Of a stretch of DNA of 64,000 nt, positions 1 through 8,296 are shown in pieces. The stretch is from Cellulomonas carbonis (GTDB lineage: Bacteria; Actinomycetota; Actinomycetes; Actinomycetales; Cellulomonadaceae): positions 496,001 to 560,000 of the forward strand of contig NZ_BMEB01000002.1 in assembly GCF_014636275.1 (NCBI RefSeq), read 5' to 3'. Under the pieces are notes generated by a model. It was not told the DNA's origin. It saw nothing but the letters and a program-made list of their open reading frames with translations, and did not search any database. The stretch's first letter is position 1. Each line of letters opens with the position of its first letter. The position numbers and the translations under genes are program-made.

Positions 1-192
1 GAGATCGAGACGCGTCCCGCGGGCCAGCGGCCCGAGCGCGACGCCAACCAGGTCCGCTCGCTCCTGTCGAGCTTCCAGTCGGGCACCACGCGCGGCCGCC
101 AGGCCGGCGCACCCGACGGACCCCAGACCACCGGCGTGGGGGCTTCCCACACCGGCACCGAGGACGGTCTTACGGGTGGTCACGATGTGTGA
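1..192 (+). CDS. cvnA: Conservon sensor histidine kinase CvnA, C-terminal end (partial)
   Basis: Only the last 63 codons are present; the gene begins left of the window. The frame open from base 1 ends at the TGA at 190-192 and reads EIETRPAGQRPERDANQVRS, then LLSSFQSGTTRGR. The phrase (V)RSxLSSFQSGxxRGR close to the C-terminus is familiar from conservon kinases, where a membrane histidine kinase precedes a roadblock protein, a DUF742 protein and a small GTPase. The three genes that follow are exactly those, which is the main support. The remaining tail is low-complexity Gly/Thr. In Streptomyces such kinases assemble with the CvnB-D proteins at the membrane. The catalytic domain is not visible here, so the call rests on the tail and the gene order. 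Confidence 0.8.
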   Translation, partial: EIETRPAGQRPERDANQVRSLLSSFQSGTTRGRQAGAPDGPQTTGVGASHTGTEDGLTGGHDV

Positions 193-285
193 CCGCCCCG
201 GACTCCGACCTGACCCAGCGGGCCACCTCACGGTGACCGCACGCACCCCCCGCCGCCGCCAGGCCGGCAACCTCGAGGAGGAGAA

Positions 286-735
286 GTGACAGCGCTCAGC
301 ACGGAAGCAGCCAACTTCGGCTGGCTCCTGGACAACTTCGTCCGGACGGTCCCCGGCACCCGCCACACGCTCGTCGTGTCGGCCGACGGCCTGCTCATGG
401 CCATGTCGGAGAACCTCGACCGCACCAGCGGCGACCAGCTCGCGGCGATCGTCGCGGGCATGTCGAGCCTCACGCGTGGCGCCGCGCGCCAGCTGCGTGC
501 GGGCGACGTCCGCCAGGCGATCGTGGAGATGGACGACCTGTTCGTCTTCCTCATGAGCGTCTCGAACGGCTCGGTCCTCGCGGTCGTCGCGGACTCGAGC
601 TGCGACGTCGGCCTGATCGGCTACGAGATGGCGATGCTCGTCTCCCGCACCGAGACGACGCTGACCCCGCAGCTCGTGACCGAGATGCGCGGCGCCCTCC
701 CCGTCGACGGCGCGGTCCGGTCCCCGGCGATCTGA
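286..735 (+). CDS. cvnB: Roadblock/LC7 domain protein CvnB
   Basis: This 149-residue protein is a single roadblock/LC7 (MglB-like) fold. The segment NFVRTVPGTRHTLVVSADGL is the standard opening helix and strand, followed by an AAIVAGMSSL helix and the strand VFLMSVSNGSVLAVVADSSC. In conservons it is the presumed partner or activator of the CvnD GTPase and forms a complex with the kinase. The start is GTG at 286, seven bases after the strong GAGGAGG ribosome-binding site. It lies 93 bases after cvnA and ends 2 bases before cvnC, so the genes are one operon. Confidence 0.93.
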   Translation: MTALSTEAANFGWLLDNFVRTVPGTRHTLVVSADGLLMAMSENLDRTSGDQLAAIVAGMSSLTRGAARQLRAGDVRQAIVEMDDLFVFLMSVSNGSVLAVVADSSCDVGLIGYEMAMLVSRTETTLTPQLVTEMRGALPVDGAVRSPAI

Positions 736-737
736 CC

Positions 738-1163
738 ATGACGTCCCTGGAGAGCCCCGAGGCGGGTCGGTACGCCGACGACCCGACCGACGACGGGAGC
801 GAGTACGAGGCACGGACGGTGCGGCCCTACGCCGTCACCGGCGGTCGTGTCCGTGCAGCCAACTCCGACCTGCCCCTCGAGGCCCTCGTCGAGGTCCTCC
901 CCGGGGCGGTCAGCTCCCACGGCCTGCCGCCCGAGAAGCGCGCGATCCTGCAGCACGCGGCGCACACGTTCGTGTCCGTCGCCGAGCTGTCGGCGCTCCT
1001 CCGGCTCCCGCTCGGCGTGGTCCGCGTCCTCGTGACCGACCTCGCCGACGCGCAGTACATCCGTGTCCACACCTCGACCCCGGTCAGCGTGCACACCGGT
1101 CAGTCCCCCGCCCTGTCCCTGAGCGTGCTGGAGAGTGTTCTCAATGGCATTTCAGCCCTCTGA
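738..1163 (+). CDS. cvnC: DUF742 protein CvnC
   Basis: The protein has 141 residues and matches the DUF742 pattern: an N-terminal RTVRPYAVTGGRV motif, a central helical part ending EKRAILQHA, and a winged-helix-like segment (VAELSALLRLPLGVVRVLVT, then DLADAQYIRVH). DUF742 proteins are the third member of conservons and are thought to link the kinase to the GTPase module; no enzymatic activity is known. The start is ATG at 738, immediately after cvnB. The 3' end overlaps the start of cvnD by 20 bases, which implies translational coupling. Confidence 0.92.
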   Translation: MTSLESPEAGRYADDPTDDGSEYEARTVRPYAVTGGRVRAANSDLPLEALVEVLPGAVSSHGLPPEKRAILQHAAHTFVSVAELSALLRLPLGVVRVLVTDLADAQYIRVHTSTPVSVHTGQSPALSLSVLESVLNGISAL

Positions 1164-1758
1164 CACCGCCGTGTCCGACCGCACGGTCGGCGGGGGTGTC
1201 GCGCCCACAGTCGTCAAGATCGTCGTCGCGGGCGGCTTCGCCGTCGGCAAGACGACGTTCATCGGCTCGATCTCCGACATCGAGCCGCTCAACACCGAGG
1301 CCGCCATGACCGAGCACTCGGTCGGCGTCGACGACGCCGGTGGCGTCACCGACCGCAAGACGACCACGACGGTCGCGATGGACTTCGGTCGCATCGCGCT
1401 GCCGGGGTCCCTGTGGCTCTACCTCTTCGGCACCCCCGGCCAGGACCGCTTCCTCTTCATGTGGGACGACCTGGTGCGCGGTGCGATCGGCGCCGTCGTG
1501 CTGGTCGACACCGAGCGGCTGGACCAGTGCTTCCCCGCGGTCGACTACTTCGAGAGCCGGGGCATCCCGTTCGTCGTCGCGGTCAACTGCTTCGACGGGG
1601 TCGCGCGCCACCAGCTCGAGGACGTGCGCGAGGCCCTCTCGGTCCCGCCGCACGTGCCGCTCATGTACACGGACGCGCGCTCGCGCGCCGCGACCAAGCA
1701 GACCCTCATCTCCCTCGTGCAGCTCGCGATGCAGCGACTGCGTGCGGGTGCCGCCTGA
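1144..1758 (+). CDS. cvnD: Conservon small GTPase CvnD
   Basis: This is a 204-residue Ras-like small GTPase of the MglA/CvnD type. The P-loop GGFAVGKT lies at residues 30-37. The switch II region is FGTPGQDRF, lacking the usual DxxG, as is normal in this family, and the base-specificity motif is NCFD in place of NKxD. It is expected to bind GTP and relay the state of the CvnA kinase, probably stimulated by CvnB. I chose ATG 1144; an in-frame GTG at 1135 would add three residues. It overlaps cvnC and is the last gene of the operon, followed by a hairpin at 1778-1807. Confidence 0.92.
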   Translation: MAFQPSDTAVSDRTVGGGVAPTVVKIVVAGGFAVGKTTFIGSISDIEPLNTEAAMTEHSVGVDDAGGVTDRKTTTTVAMDFGRIALPGSLWLYLFGTPGQDRFLFMWDDLVRGAIGAVVLVDTERLDQCFPAVDYFESRGIPFVVAVNCFDGVARHQLEDVREALSVPPHVPLMYTDARSRAATKQTLISLVQLAMQRLRAGAA

Positions 1759-1777
1759 CCTCTGCCGGTCGACGCCA

Positions 1778-1807
1778 CGGCGGCGCAGCCCTCGGGCTGC
1801 GCCGCCG
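1778..1807 (+). terminator. Hairpin terminator after conservon
   Basis: A near-perfect inverted repeat (CGGCGGCGCAGCCC and its complement, 13-14 bp stem, 2-4 base loop) begins 20 bases after the cvnD stop. There is no U-tract, as is usual in high-GC actinobacteria. It separates the conservon from the PIN gene. Confidence 0.7.
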
Positions 1808-1972
1808 TCGTCGTCCACCCGTCCGGCCGCTGGACGCGGGTCGGCGCCTCGCGGATCATCACGCGGGACGGTGCGCGGTCGGGGTCCGAGCGGGCCCGAG
1901 CGGGCCCGAGCCGGCCCCTGCGGGCGGTGCGGGCGTCCGCCCGGCCCGGGAGAGCCGGAGGGGAAGGGAGCG

Positions 1973-2383
1973 ATGACGACGTACGCCGACGGGTCCGCGC
2001 TCGCGCGCGCCCTCGCGACGGACCCCGAGTCGGTGTCGTGGCTGCGCTGGTCCGCCCAGCACGCCGACGACCTCGTGACGTCGCCGCTGGGACTCGCCCA
2101 GCTCCGGCACGTGGCGCGCGGGATGGACGCGGTCGCGCGCGGCCGCGCGCACGAGATCGCGACCCGGACGCGCGTCGTCCGCTTCTCCGACCAGGCGGTC
2201 GAGCACGCGGCGGTCCTGGGCCTGGACGCGTTCCGGGCGCTGCACCTCGGGGTCGTGCTGGCGGAGGCGGGCGTCGGCGGGCTCGCGACCTACGACGTCG
2301 CCCTCGCGCGCGCCGCCGACCTCGAGGGCGTCGCGGTGCTCACGCCCGGCAGGCACGACGGCTGGTGGTTCGCGGCGTCGTGA
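1973..2383 (+). CDS. PIN-domain protein (VapC-like)
   Basis: The protein has 136 residues. An N-terminal YADGSALARAL strand carries the first acidic residue. The C-terminal block, with GLDAFRALHLGVVLAEAG then LATYDVALARAADLEGV, is the typical PIN ending in which acidic residues bind metal. PIN proteins of this length are usually endoribonuclease toxins of VapBC modules. No ribbon-helix-helix or AbrB-type antitoxin precedes it, since the upstream 214 bases hold only the conservon terminator. It is therefore an orphan, either solitary or with its antitoxin elsewhere. The start is ATG 1973, preceded by GGGAAGGGAG. Several acidic positions look weaker than in active VapC, so activity is uncertain. 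Confidence 0.75.
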   Translation: MTTYADGSALARALATDPESVSWLRWSAQHADDLVTSPLGLAQLRHVARGMDAVARGRAHEIATRTRVVRFSDQAVEHAAVLGLDAFRALHLGVVLAEAGVGGLATYDVALARAADLEGVAVLTPGRHDGWWFAAS

Positions 2384-2420
2384 CGGGTGGCGTGACGCGC
2401 GGGTCGACCCCGGCGGGTGG

Positions 2421-3062
2421 TCAGCCGTGCGTCCGGGCCAGGTCGCGGACCGCCTCGAGCCCGCCTGCTCCCGCCTCACCCGCACGTCGCGCCAGAGCCT
2501 GCTCGAGGGCCTCGGCCGCGCTCCCGTCGGCGCGTGCCGCGGCCGGCGCCGCGGCGAGCAGCGACGCGCACGTCTGGACGGCGCGCGCGACCTCCTGGGC
2601 GACGGAGTCCACCATCACCAGCTCCATCGACGTCCACGGACGAGGTCGACGGCAGCGCGCTGCGATGACCACGGCGACGTTGCCGGAACCGCGCGCCGGC
2701 ATCGCGAGCGCCGCACGCGAACCCTCCTGAGCAGCGAGGTCGCGCCACGCGGGCCACCGGGTCTCGTGCCGGAGGTCCGGGATGCGCAGGGCGCCGATCC
2801 GGTCGAGCGACTCCCGGAAGGGTCCCTCGCCGACGAGGAGCCGCGAGTCCGCTGCCGGGCCGGTCGGCGGGTCCACGTGGAGGACGCGGCGCCTCGAGAG
2901 CCGGACGACGACCGACACCGTGGCGGTCGGCCCCAGGCGGGACGTGAGACGTGCCGCCGACGTCCCGGTCCACCGCATCAGGGTGGGCAGGCCGAGGAGG
3001 GGCGGCTCCGCCGCGGCTCCGGCGCGGAGCACGGGCGCGGGGACAAGGTCGACGTCGGTCAT
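2421..3062 (-). CDS. GAF-domain regulatory protein
   Basis: This 213-residue protein resembles the small GAF sensory proteins of actinobacteria. The core shows GPFRESLDRIGALRIPDLRHE (partly), then WPAWRDLAAQEGSRAALAMPA, matching the pattern in which a poorly conserved pocket is followed by a W-P and an S-A-L-A-(I/M)-P strand. The same pattern occurs in the GAF-ANTAR protein at 24479-25252, so the two are distant relatives. Here the C-terminal part (about 40 residues, Ala-rich) is too short for a full ANTAR domain. The start is ATG at 3062 with GAGGAA upstream; the 22 extra in-frame codons upstream have no ribosome-binding site. It converges with the PIN gene, 37 bases apart, and diverges from the Tad operon. 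Confidence 0.65.
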   Translation of the reverse strand: MTDVDLVPAPVLRAGAAAEPPLLGLPTLMRWTGTSAARLTSRLGPTATVSVVVRLSRRRVLHVDPPTGPAADSRLLVGEGPFRESLDRIGALRIPDLRHETRWPAWRDLAAQEGSRAALAMPARGSGNVAVVIAARCRRPRPWTSMELVMVDSVAQEVARAVQTCASLLAAAPAAARADGSAAEALEQALARRAGEAGAGGLEAVRDLARTHG

Positions 3063-3335
3063 GTCGTTCCTCGGGTGGGGCGCTGAGCCGTTCGCTCGAC
3101 TCCGACCGTCGATCTCACCGTGGCACACGCCCCCCGGCCTGTCATGTGCTGGGCGGCGTCCACGACCGGGCCGGGCTCCCTCTTTCGGGGGAACCTCGGT
3201 GCTCGCGCCCGTGCCCGAGTTGTCCGGTTGGGGTGGTCATGGCCGGTCCGTCGTGCCGTGTTCCCTATGATCGGCGCTGGCCTCACTGCGCCAGGGGGGT
3301 CGTCCAGCACGTCCGGATGAGGGTGTTCGAGGTCG

Positions 3336-4055
3336 ATGACAGAACTCAGGTCTGCGCCGGTGCGCGACTCGCGCGACGACCGTCGGCGCGCTCGGGACGA
3401 GCGCGGGCTGCGGTCGACGGCGGCCCAGCGGGGCGACCGGCTCCCGCCGCCGCCGCGTGAGCGCCGTCCGATGCTCGCGGCCCTCGCGGTCCTCCTGATC
3501 GTCGGCGGCGCGGCCGTCGCGGGTCTCCTCGCGCTGCGCGCCGACTCGCGGACGCCCGTGCTCGTCGCGGCGCGCGACATCGCGGCGGGCGCCGAGATCA
3601 CGCGTGACGACCTCACGTCCGTCCCCGTCGCCGCCGACGGCACGCTCCTCGTCCCCGTCGACCGTGCGGACGAGGTGCTCGGCACCTACGCGCGCACCGG
3701 GATCTCCGCGGGTCAGCTCCTCGACACGGCGATGGTCACGCAGACGGCGACGCTCCAGCCCGGCCTGGTCGCCGTCGGCGCCGTGCTCGAGGCGGGACGC
3801 GCGCCCGCGAGTGGCTTGCAGCCCGGTGACGTCGTCCAGCTCGTCGACGTCGCCGACGGGTCGACGCTCGTGCCCGACGCTCTCGTCAGCTCGGCGCGCT
3901 CGCAGGGGGACGGCGACGCGGTCGGCTCGTCCCGCGGTCTCGTCGCGACGCTGATCGTGGACGACCGCGACGGCGCCGCCGTCGCGACCCTCGCCGCGTC
4001 CGGCAACCTGGCGGCCGTGCTCGTCGAGCGCGGCACGCTCCTGGGGGACGGCTGA
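3336..4055 (+). CDS. SAF-domain pilus assembly protein (CpaB/FlgA-like)
   Basis: This 239-residue protein has a basic N-terminal cytoplasmic tail (about 45 residues) and one membrane helix (MLAALAVLLIVGGAAVAGLLA, partly). An extracellular SAF domain follows, beginning VLVAARDIAAGAEITRDDLT, with a second repeat-like part near GLQPGDVVQLVDV. In Tad systems the SAF protein CpaB/RcpC sits outside the membrane and helps assemble the secretion channel. It is the first gene of the Tad operon; the next gene starts one base after its stop. A TATGAT hexamer at 3266-3271 may be the -10 of the operon promoter, though I see no well-spaced -35. Confidence 0.85.
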   Translation: MTELRSAPVRDSRDDRRRARDERGLRSTAAQRGDRLPPPPRERRPMLAALAVLLIVGGAAVAGLLALRADSRTPVLVAARDIAAGAEITRDDLTSVPVAADGTLLVPVDRADEVLGTYARTGISAGQLLDTAMVTQTATLQPGLVAVGAVLEAGRAPASGLQPGDVVQLVDVADGSTLVPDALVSSARSQGDGDAVGSSRGLVATLIVDDRDGAAVATLAASGNLAAVLVERGTLLGDG

Positions 4056-4056
4056 C

Positions 4057-4836
4057 GTGCTGATCGCGCTCGCGGGGGCCAAGGGGGCGCCGGGCGTCAC
4101 GACGACGGCCCGGGTGCTCGCGGCCGTGTGGCCCCGACCGGTCGTCCTCGCCGACTGCGACCTGGCCGGCGGTGACCTGGCGTTGCTCGGCCGCACGCCT
4201 GACGGCGGCGTGCTCGACCCCGACACGGGCCTGCTGTCCCTCGCCGCCGAGGCGCGGCGCGGGGTGCCGGTCGCGGACCTCGACGACCACCTCCAGCAGG
4301 TCGAGGGCGGCCTGGACGTGCTGTGCGGCGTGGCCGGCCCCGAGCAGGTGACGGGCATCGGTCCCGTGATGCCCGCGGTCGCGACGGCGCTCGCGCGCCA
4401 GCCCGGGCGGGACGTCGTCGTCGACTGCGGGCGCGTGGCCCCCGGCAGCGCCGTCGTGCCGGTCCTGGCCGCGGCCGACGTCGTGCTCTTCGCGGTCCGG
4501 CCGCGCCTCGAGGCCTACGGGCACCTCCGCGAGCGCCTGCGCTGGATGGCGGGCGTGCGGGACGCGCACGGACGCGGCCCGGCGCTCGGCGTCGTCGTCG
4601 TCACCACCGCCCCGGACCACCGCTCGACCAAGGACCTCGCGCAGCTCCTCGCGCACAGCGGCGTCGAGGCGGACGTGCTCGGCCGCGTCGCCGAGGACTC
4701 GCGCGCGGCCGACGTCGTCGCGGGCCGTCTCCAGCGCGGCATCGCCCACTCGCTCCTCGTGCGCTCCGTGCGCGAGCTGGTCGAGCCCCTCCACCACCTG
4801 GCCGCTCGCCGCGTCGGCGAGCCGGCCACCTACTGA
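4057..4836 (+). CDS. CpaE/TadZ-like MinD/ParA ATPase
   Basis: The protein has 259 residues. The N-terminal segment LIALAGAKGAPGVTTTARVLA is a deviant Walker A of the MinD/CpaE group: the usual GKGGVGKT lysine is replaced, giving KGAPGVTTT, as is common in actinobacterial Tad loci. The strand VVLADCDLAGGDLALLG supplies the switch I aspartate, and DVVVDCGRV the Walker B position. CpaE/TadZ proteins localise the pilus machine at the membrane. The start is GTG 4057, one base after the SAF gene stop, and the next gene is cpaF, so they are cotranscribed. Confidence 0.85.
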   Translation: MLIALAGAKGAPGVTTTARVLAAVWPRPVVLADCDLAGGDLALLGRTPDGGVLDPDTGLLSLAAEARRGVPVADLDDHLQQVEGGLDVLCGVAGPEQVTGIGPVMPAVATALARQPGRDVVVDCGRVAPGSAVVPVLAAADVVLFAVRPRLEAYGHLRERLRWMAGVRDAHGRGPALGVVVVTTAPDHRSTKDLAQLLAHSGVEADVLGRVAEDSRAADVVAGRLQRGIAHSLLVRSVRELVEPLHHLAARRVGEPATY

Positions 4837-4848
4837 TCGGGAGGTCAC

Positions 4849-6162
4849 GTGGCACTCGACCAGCTCCTGGTCAGGCGGCTCCGCGAGGAGGTCGCCGACA
4901 TCCTCGCGCGTCAGCGGCGCGACGACGCCGCGGCGGGCCTGCCGCCGATGTCGGCCGAGGACGAGCGGCAGTTCGCGCGCGCCGTGATCAACCGCGTCCT
5001 CGACGCGCACGCGCGCGCCGAGCTCACGGCCGGACGGACGCCGCCGTCGCCCGTCGAGGAGGAGGAGATCTCCTCGGGCATCCACGCGGCGCTCTTCGGC
5101 GTGGGCCGCCTCCAGCCGCTCCTGGACGACCAGGACGTCGAGAACATCGACATCAACGGCTGCGACAACGTCTTCGTGCAGTACGCGGACGGCCGTGAGG
5201 TGCGCATGCCGCCCGTCGCGGACTCCGACGACGAGCTCGTCGAGCTCGTGCAGATCCTCGGTGCGTACTCGGGCCTGACGAGCCGCCCGTTCGACTCGGC
5301 GAACCCGCAGCTCGACATCCGCCTGCCCGACGGCAGCCGGCTCTCGGCCGTGATGGACGTGTGCGCCCGCCCGGCGATCTCGATCCGACGTGCACGGCTG
5401 TCCCGCGTCCACCTCGACGACCTCGTGCGGTTCGGCTCGATGTCGCCCGACGTCGCGGCGTTCCTCTCGGCCGCGGTCGCGGCGCGCAAGAACATCATGA
5501 TCGCGGGTGCGACCAACGCGGGGAAGACGACGCTGCTGCGCGCGCTCGCGAACGAGATCCCGCCCGGCGAGCGCCTCATCACGGTCGAGCGCGCGCTCGA
5601 GCTCGGCCTGGGTGAGTACCGCGACCTGCACCCCAACGTCGTCGCGTTCGAGGAGCGGCTGCCGAACTCGGAGGGCAACGGCGCGATCTCGATGGCCGAG
5701 CTCGTCCGCCGCAGCCTGCGCATGAACCCGAGCCGCGTGATCGTCGGCGAGGTGCTCGGCGACGAGATCGTGACCATGCTCAACGCGATGAGCCAGGGCA
5801 ACGACGGGTCGCTGTCGACCATCCACGCCAACAGCTCGATCGAGGTCTTCAACCGCATCTCGACGTACGCGATCCAGTCGGCCGAGCGCTTGCCCGTCGA
5901 CGCCACGATGATGCTCATCGCGGGCGCGATCGACTTCGTCGTCTTCGTGCAGAAGCAGAACAGCTACCACGAGGGCGGGCGGCTGCGGCGCTTCGTCGCG
6001 AGCATCCGGGAGGTCAACGGCGTCGACGGCCGCGTGCTGTCGAGCGAGGTCTTCGCACCCGGTCCCGACGGGTCCGCCGTCCCCGCAGCACCGATCGCGT
6101 GCATGGACGACCTCGTGGCGGTCGGCTACGCGCCGGGCTACGCGATGGCGCAGGGGGCCTGA
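4849..6162 (+). CDS. cpaF: Tad secretion ATPase CpaF/TadA
   Basis: This is a 437-residue type II/IV secretion ATPase of the CpaF/TadA subgroup. It has the N-terminal helical domain (LVRRLREEVADIL) and the linker strand ENIDINGCDNVFVQYADG. Walker A GATNAGKTT lies at about residues 219-227, followed by the Asp/Glu-box with TVERALELGL. Walker B and the catalytic Glu lie around RVIVGEVLGDE, and the His box is STIHANSS. Hexamers of this protein power pilin extrusion. GTG 4849 follows a GGGAGGT ribosome-binding site. The stop is directly followed by tadB. Confidence 0.96.
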   Translation: MALDQLLVRRLREEVADILARQRRDDAAAGLPPMSAEDERQFARAVINRVLDAHARAELTAGRTPPSPVEEEEISSGIHAALFGVGRLQPLLDDQDVENIDINGCDNVFVQYADGREVRMPPVADSDDELVELVQILGAYSGLTSRPFDSANPQLDIRLPDGSRLSAVMDVCARPAISIRRARLSRVHLDDLVRFGSMSPDVAAFLSAAVAARKNIMIAGATNAGKTTLLRALANEIPPGERLITVERALELGLGEYRDLHPNVVAFEERLPNSEGNGAISMAELVRRSLRMNPSRVIVGEVLGDEIVTMLNAMSQGNDGSLSTIHANSSIEVFNRISTYAIQSAERLPVDATMMLIAGAIDFVVFVQKQNSYHEGGRLRRFVASIREVNGVDGRVLSSEVFAPGPDGSAVPAAPIACMDDLVAVGYAPGYAMAQGA

Positions 6163-7080
6163 GTGACGGTCGACGTCCTGCTGCTGACCCTCCTCGGCGC
6201 GACCGTCGGCGGGGGCGTCCTGCTGCTCGTGGTCGCGCTCACGGGGACCGCGCGCACCGAGCACGGCGTCGTGCGGTCCGGACCCGGGCTCGTCGCTCGC
6301 CTCGGCCGCCGCACGCTGCTCGGGGTCGCGCTGGGCCTCGCGACCCTCGTCGCCACGCGCTGGCCCGTCGCGGCCGTCGCGGTCGGCGCGTTCGTCGTCG
6401 CGGCACCGTCGCTGTTCGGCGGGGCGCGCGCCGAGCGCGAGGCCGTCGCGCGCGTCGAGGGCCTCGCGGCGTGGACCGAGTCGCTGCGCGACACGATCGC
6501 CGGCGCGGTGGGCCTCGAGCAGGCGATCCCCGCGACCGTCTACGCGGCCTCGCCCGCGATCCAGCCGCAGCTGCGCCTCCTCGTCGACCGGCTGCGCGTG
6601 CGCGTGCCGCTCGCCGTCGCGCTGCAGCGGCTCGCCGACGACCTCGACGACCCGAGCGCCGACCTCGTGGTCGCCGCCCTCATCCTCAACGCCAGGCTGC
6701 GCGGTCCCGGTCTGCGACAGGTGCTCGGCTCGCTCTCCGCGGCCGCGCGCGCCGACCTGGAGATGCGCCAGCGCGTCGCCGCCGGGCGCAGCTCGACGCG
6801 CCGGTCCTCGCAGATCGTCATGGCGTTCTCGGTCTTCGTGATCGTGGGTCTCACCGCGATCAACCCCGACTACGTCGCGCCCTACGGGACGCCCGCGGGC
6901 CAGGTCGCCCTCGTGGCCGTCGCCGCGTGCTTCGCGGGCGGCTTCCTGTGGATGAAGCGGCTCTCGGGCGTCGACGTGCCCGAGCGGTTCCTCGTCGCGA
7001 CACCCGAGCGCACGGGCGTCCGGGCTCCGGTCGCCGGACCGCCCGGTGCCGGGCCCGGGAACGCGGGAGGGGCGTCGTGA
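6163..7080 (+). CDS. tadB: Tad inner-membrane platform protein TadB
   Basis: This 305-residue type II secretion system F-domain protein has two hydrophobic N-terminal spans (residues about 5-25 and 45-82). A cytoplasmic helical bundle follows (ESLRDTIAGAVGLEQAI, ALQRLADDLDDPSADLVVAA), with two C-terminal spans (SQIVMAFSVFVIVGLTAI and GQVALVAVAACFAGGFLW). TadB and TadC together form the membrane platform acted on by CpaF. GTG 6163 follows the cpaF stop directly. The last four bases overlap the tadC start (GTGA). Confidence 0.93.
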   Translation: MTVDVLLLTLLGATVGGGVLLLVVALTGTARTEHGVVRSGPGLVARLGRRTLLGVALGLATLVATRWPVAAVAVGAFVVAAPSLFGGARAEREAVARVEGLAAWTESLRDTIAGAVGLEQAIPATVYAASPAIQPQLRLLVDRLRVRVPLAVALQRLADDLDDPSADLVVAALILNARLRGPGLRQVLGSLSAAARADLEMRQRVAAGRSSTRRSSQIVMAFSVFVIVGLTAINPDYVAPYGTPAGQVALVAVAACFAGGFLWMKRLSGVDVPERFLVATPERTGVRAPVAGPPGAGPGNAGGAS

Positions 7081-7994
7081 CCCCCGTCCTCGTCGCGGGC
7101 GGCGTCGCCGGTCTGGGCCTGCTGCTGCTCGGCCTCGTCCTCGCACCGCCGCGCTCGCGCGCCGGTGTGGACCTCGCGCGCCTGGACCTCGTGCGCTCGC
7201 ACCAGCGCTCCGGCGTCGTGACCGGCCTGCGCGCCGGGGCCGACACGGGCGGGCTGACCGCGGGCGTGGGCCGTCGGGCCGCGCGCGCGCTCGACGGGGC
7301 GGGCCTCGAGCTCGGTCAGCTGCGGTCCGACCTCGCCGTCGTCGGCCGCCCGATGGAGACGCACCTCGCGGTCACGGTCCTCGCGGCCCTCGCCGGCCTG
7401 CTCGTGCCCTTCGTCGTCGCCGTCCTGGCCGTGCTGCTCGGGATCGGCGTCGCGGTGCACGTCCCGCTGCTCGCAGCGCTGGCCCTCGCGCTCACGGGCG
7501 CCGTGGTGCCCCAGGTCCTCGTGCGCTCGCAGGCGGCCGACCGGCGGCGCGACTTCCGGCACGTCGTGGGCTCGTTCCTCGACCTGGTCGCTATGAGCCT
7601 CGCGGGCGGGCGCGGCGTGCCCGAGGCGCTCCAGAGCGCGTCGGAGCTGAGCGACGGCTGGGGCATGGTGCGGATCCGCAACGCACTCGGCTCGGCGCGG
7701 CTGCGCGGCGAGACCCCGTGGGCGGCCCTCGGCCAGCTCGGTGCCGAGCTCCGGATCGCGGAGCTGCGCGACCTCGCGGCGGCGCTCGCCCTGGTCGCCG
7801 AGGACGGCGCCAAGGTCCGCGACTCCCTCTCGGCTCGCGCCGACTCGATGCGCCGGCGCGAGCTCGCCGAGTCCGAGGGCAAGGCCGGCGAGAACTCGCA
7901 GGCGATGCTCGTCGCGCAGCTCCTGCTCTGCGTCGGCTTCCTGATCTTCCTCATCTACCCCGCGATGGTGACCGTCCTCGGAGGCGGCAGCTGA
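7077..7994 (+). CDS. tadC: Tad inner-membrane platform protein TadC
   Basis: This is a second F-domain protein, also 305 residues. Membrane spans lie near the N-terminus, at about 110-160 (AVTVLAALAGLLVPFVVAV onward) and at the C-terminus (LLLCVGFLIFLIYPAMVTVL). The conserved cytoplasmic part carries SFLDLVAMSLAGGRGVPEAL and LRDLAAALALVAEDGAKVRD, typical of TadC. GTG 7077 overlaps the tadB stop (GTGA), the usual arrangement for this pair. It is the last of the three core assembly genes; the pilin-like genes follow at once. Confidence 0.93.
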   Translation: MTPVLVAGGVAGLGLLLLGLVLAPPRSRAGVDLARLDLVRSHQRSGVVTGLRAGADTGGLTAGVGRRAARALDGAGLELGQLRSDLAVVGRPMETHLAVTVLAALAGLLVPFVVAVLAVLLGIGVAVHVPLLAALALALTGAVVPQVLVRSQAADRRRDFRHVVGSFLDLVAMSLAGGRGVPEALQSASELSDGWGMVRIRNALGSARLRGETPWAALGQLGAELRIAELRDLAAALALVAEDGAKVRDSLSARADSMRRRELAESEGKAGENSQAMLVAQLLLCVGFLIFLIYPAMVTVLGGGS

Positions 7995-8038
7995 CCATCC
8001 CGGGAACCATGACCTCGACACCGACGGAAGGACTGACG

Positions 8039-8296
8039 ATGTACTCACCGGCCCTCGCAGCAGGCCAGTTCCTGCTCATGGAGGTGCGACGACGCGTCGC
8101 GCGCGCCCGCAGCACCGAGGACCTCGGCGCCTCGGCGATCGAGTGGGTGATCATCACCGGGATCCTCGTCGTCCTCGCGGCGGCTGTCGGCCTGGTGATC
8201 TACAACATGGTCACGCGCAACGCCGAGAGCATCACCATCCCCGACCCGCCCGGTGGCGGGGGCGGCGGCGGTGGTGGCGGCGGTGGCAACCCCTGA
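8039..8296 (+). CDS. Flp/TadE-type small pilin with polyglycine tail
   Basis: The protein has 85 residues: a basic N-terminus (EVRRRVARARSTEDLG), the pilin-like phrase ASAIEWVIITGILVVLAAAV with a Glu four residues before the hydrophobic helix core, and a tail of about a dozen consecutive glycines ending in NP. The charged-then-E-then-hydrophobic pattern is that of class III signal peptides cleaved by a TadV prepilin peptidase. No such peptidase is encoded in the window. ATG 8039 has GGAAGGA seven bases upstream; an ATG at 8009 has no such site. The stop overlaps the next start (TGATG). Confidence 0.75.
   Translation: MYSPALAAGQFLLMEVRRRVARARSTEDLGASAIEWVIITGILVVLAAAVGLVIYNMVTRNAESITIPDPPGGGGGGGGGGGGNP

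Noticed and set aside
3886..7146. 1086-residue open frame on the minus strand across the Tad genes
   Set aside because: It is antisense to cpaE/cpaF/tadB, is Arg/Asp/Gly-rich with no domain and has no ribosome-binding site; high GC makes such shadows.
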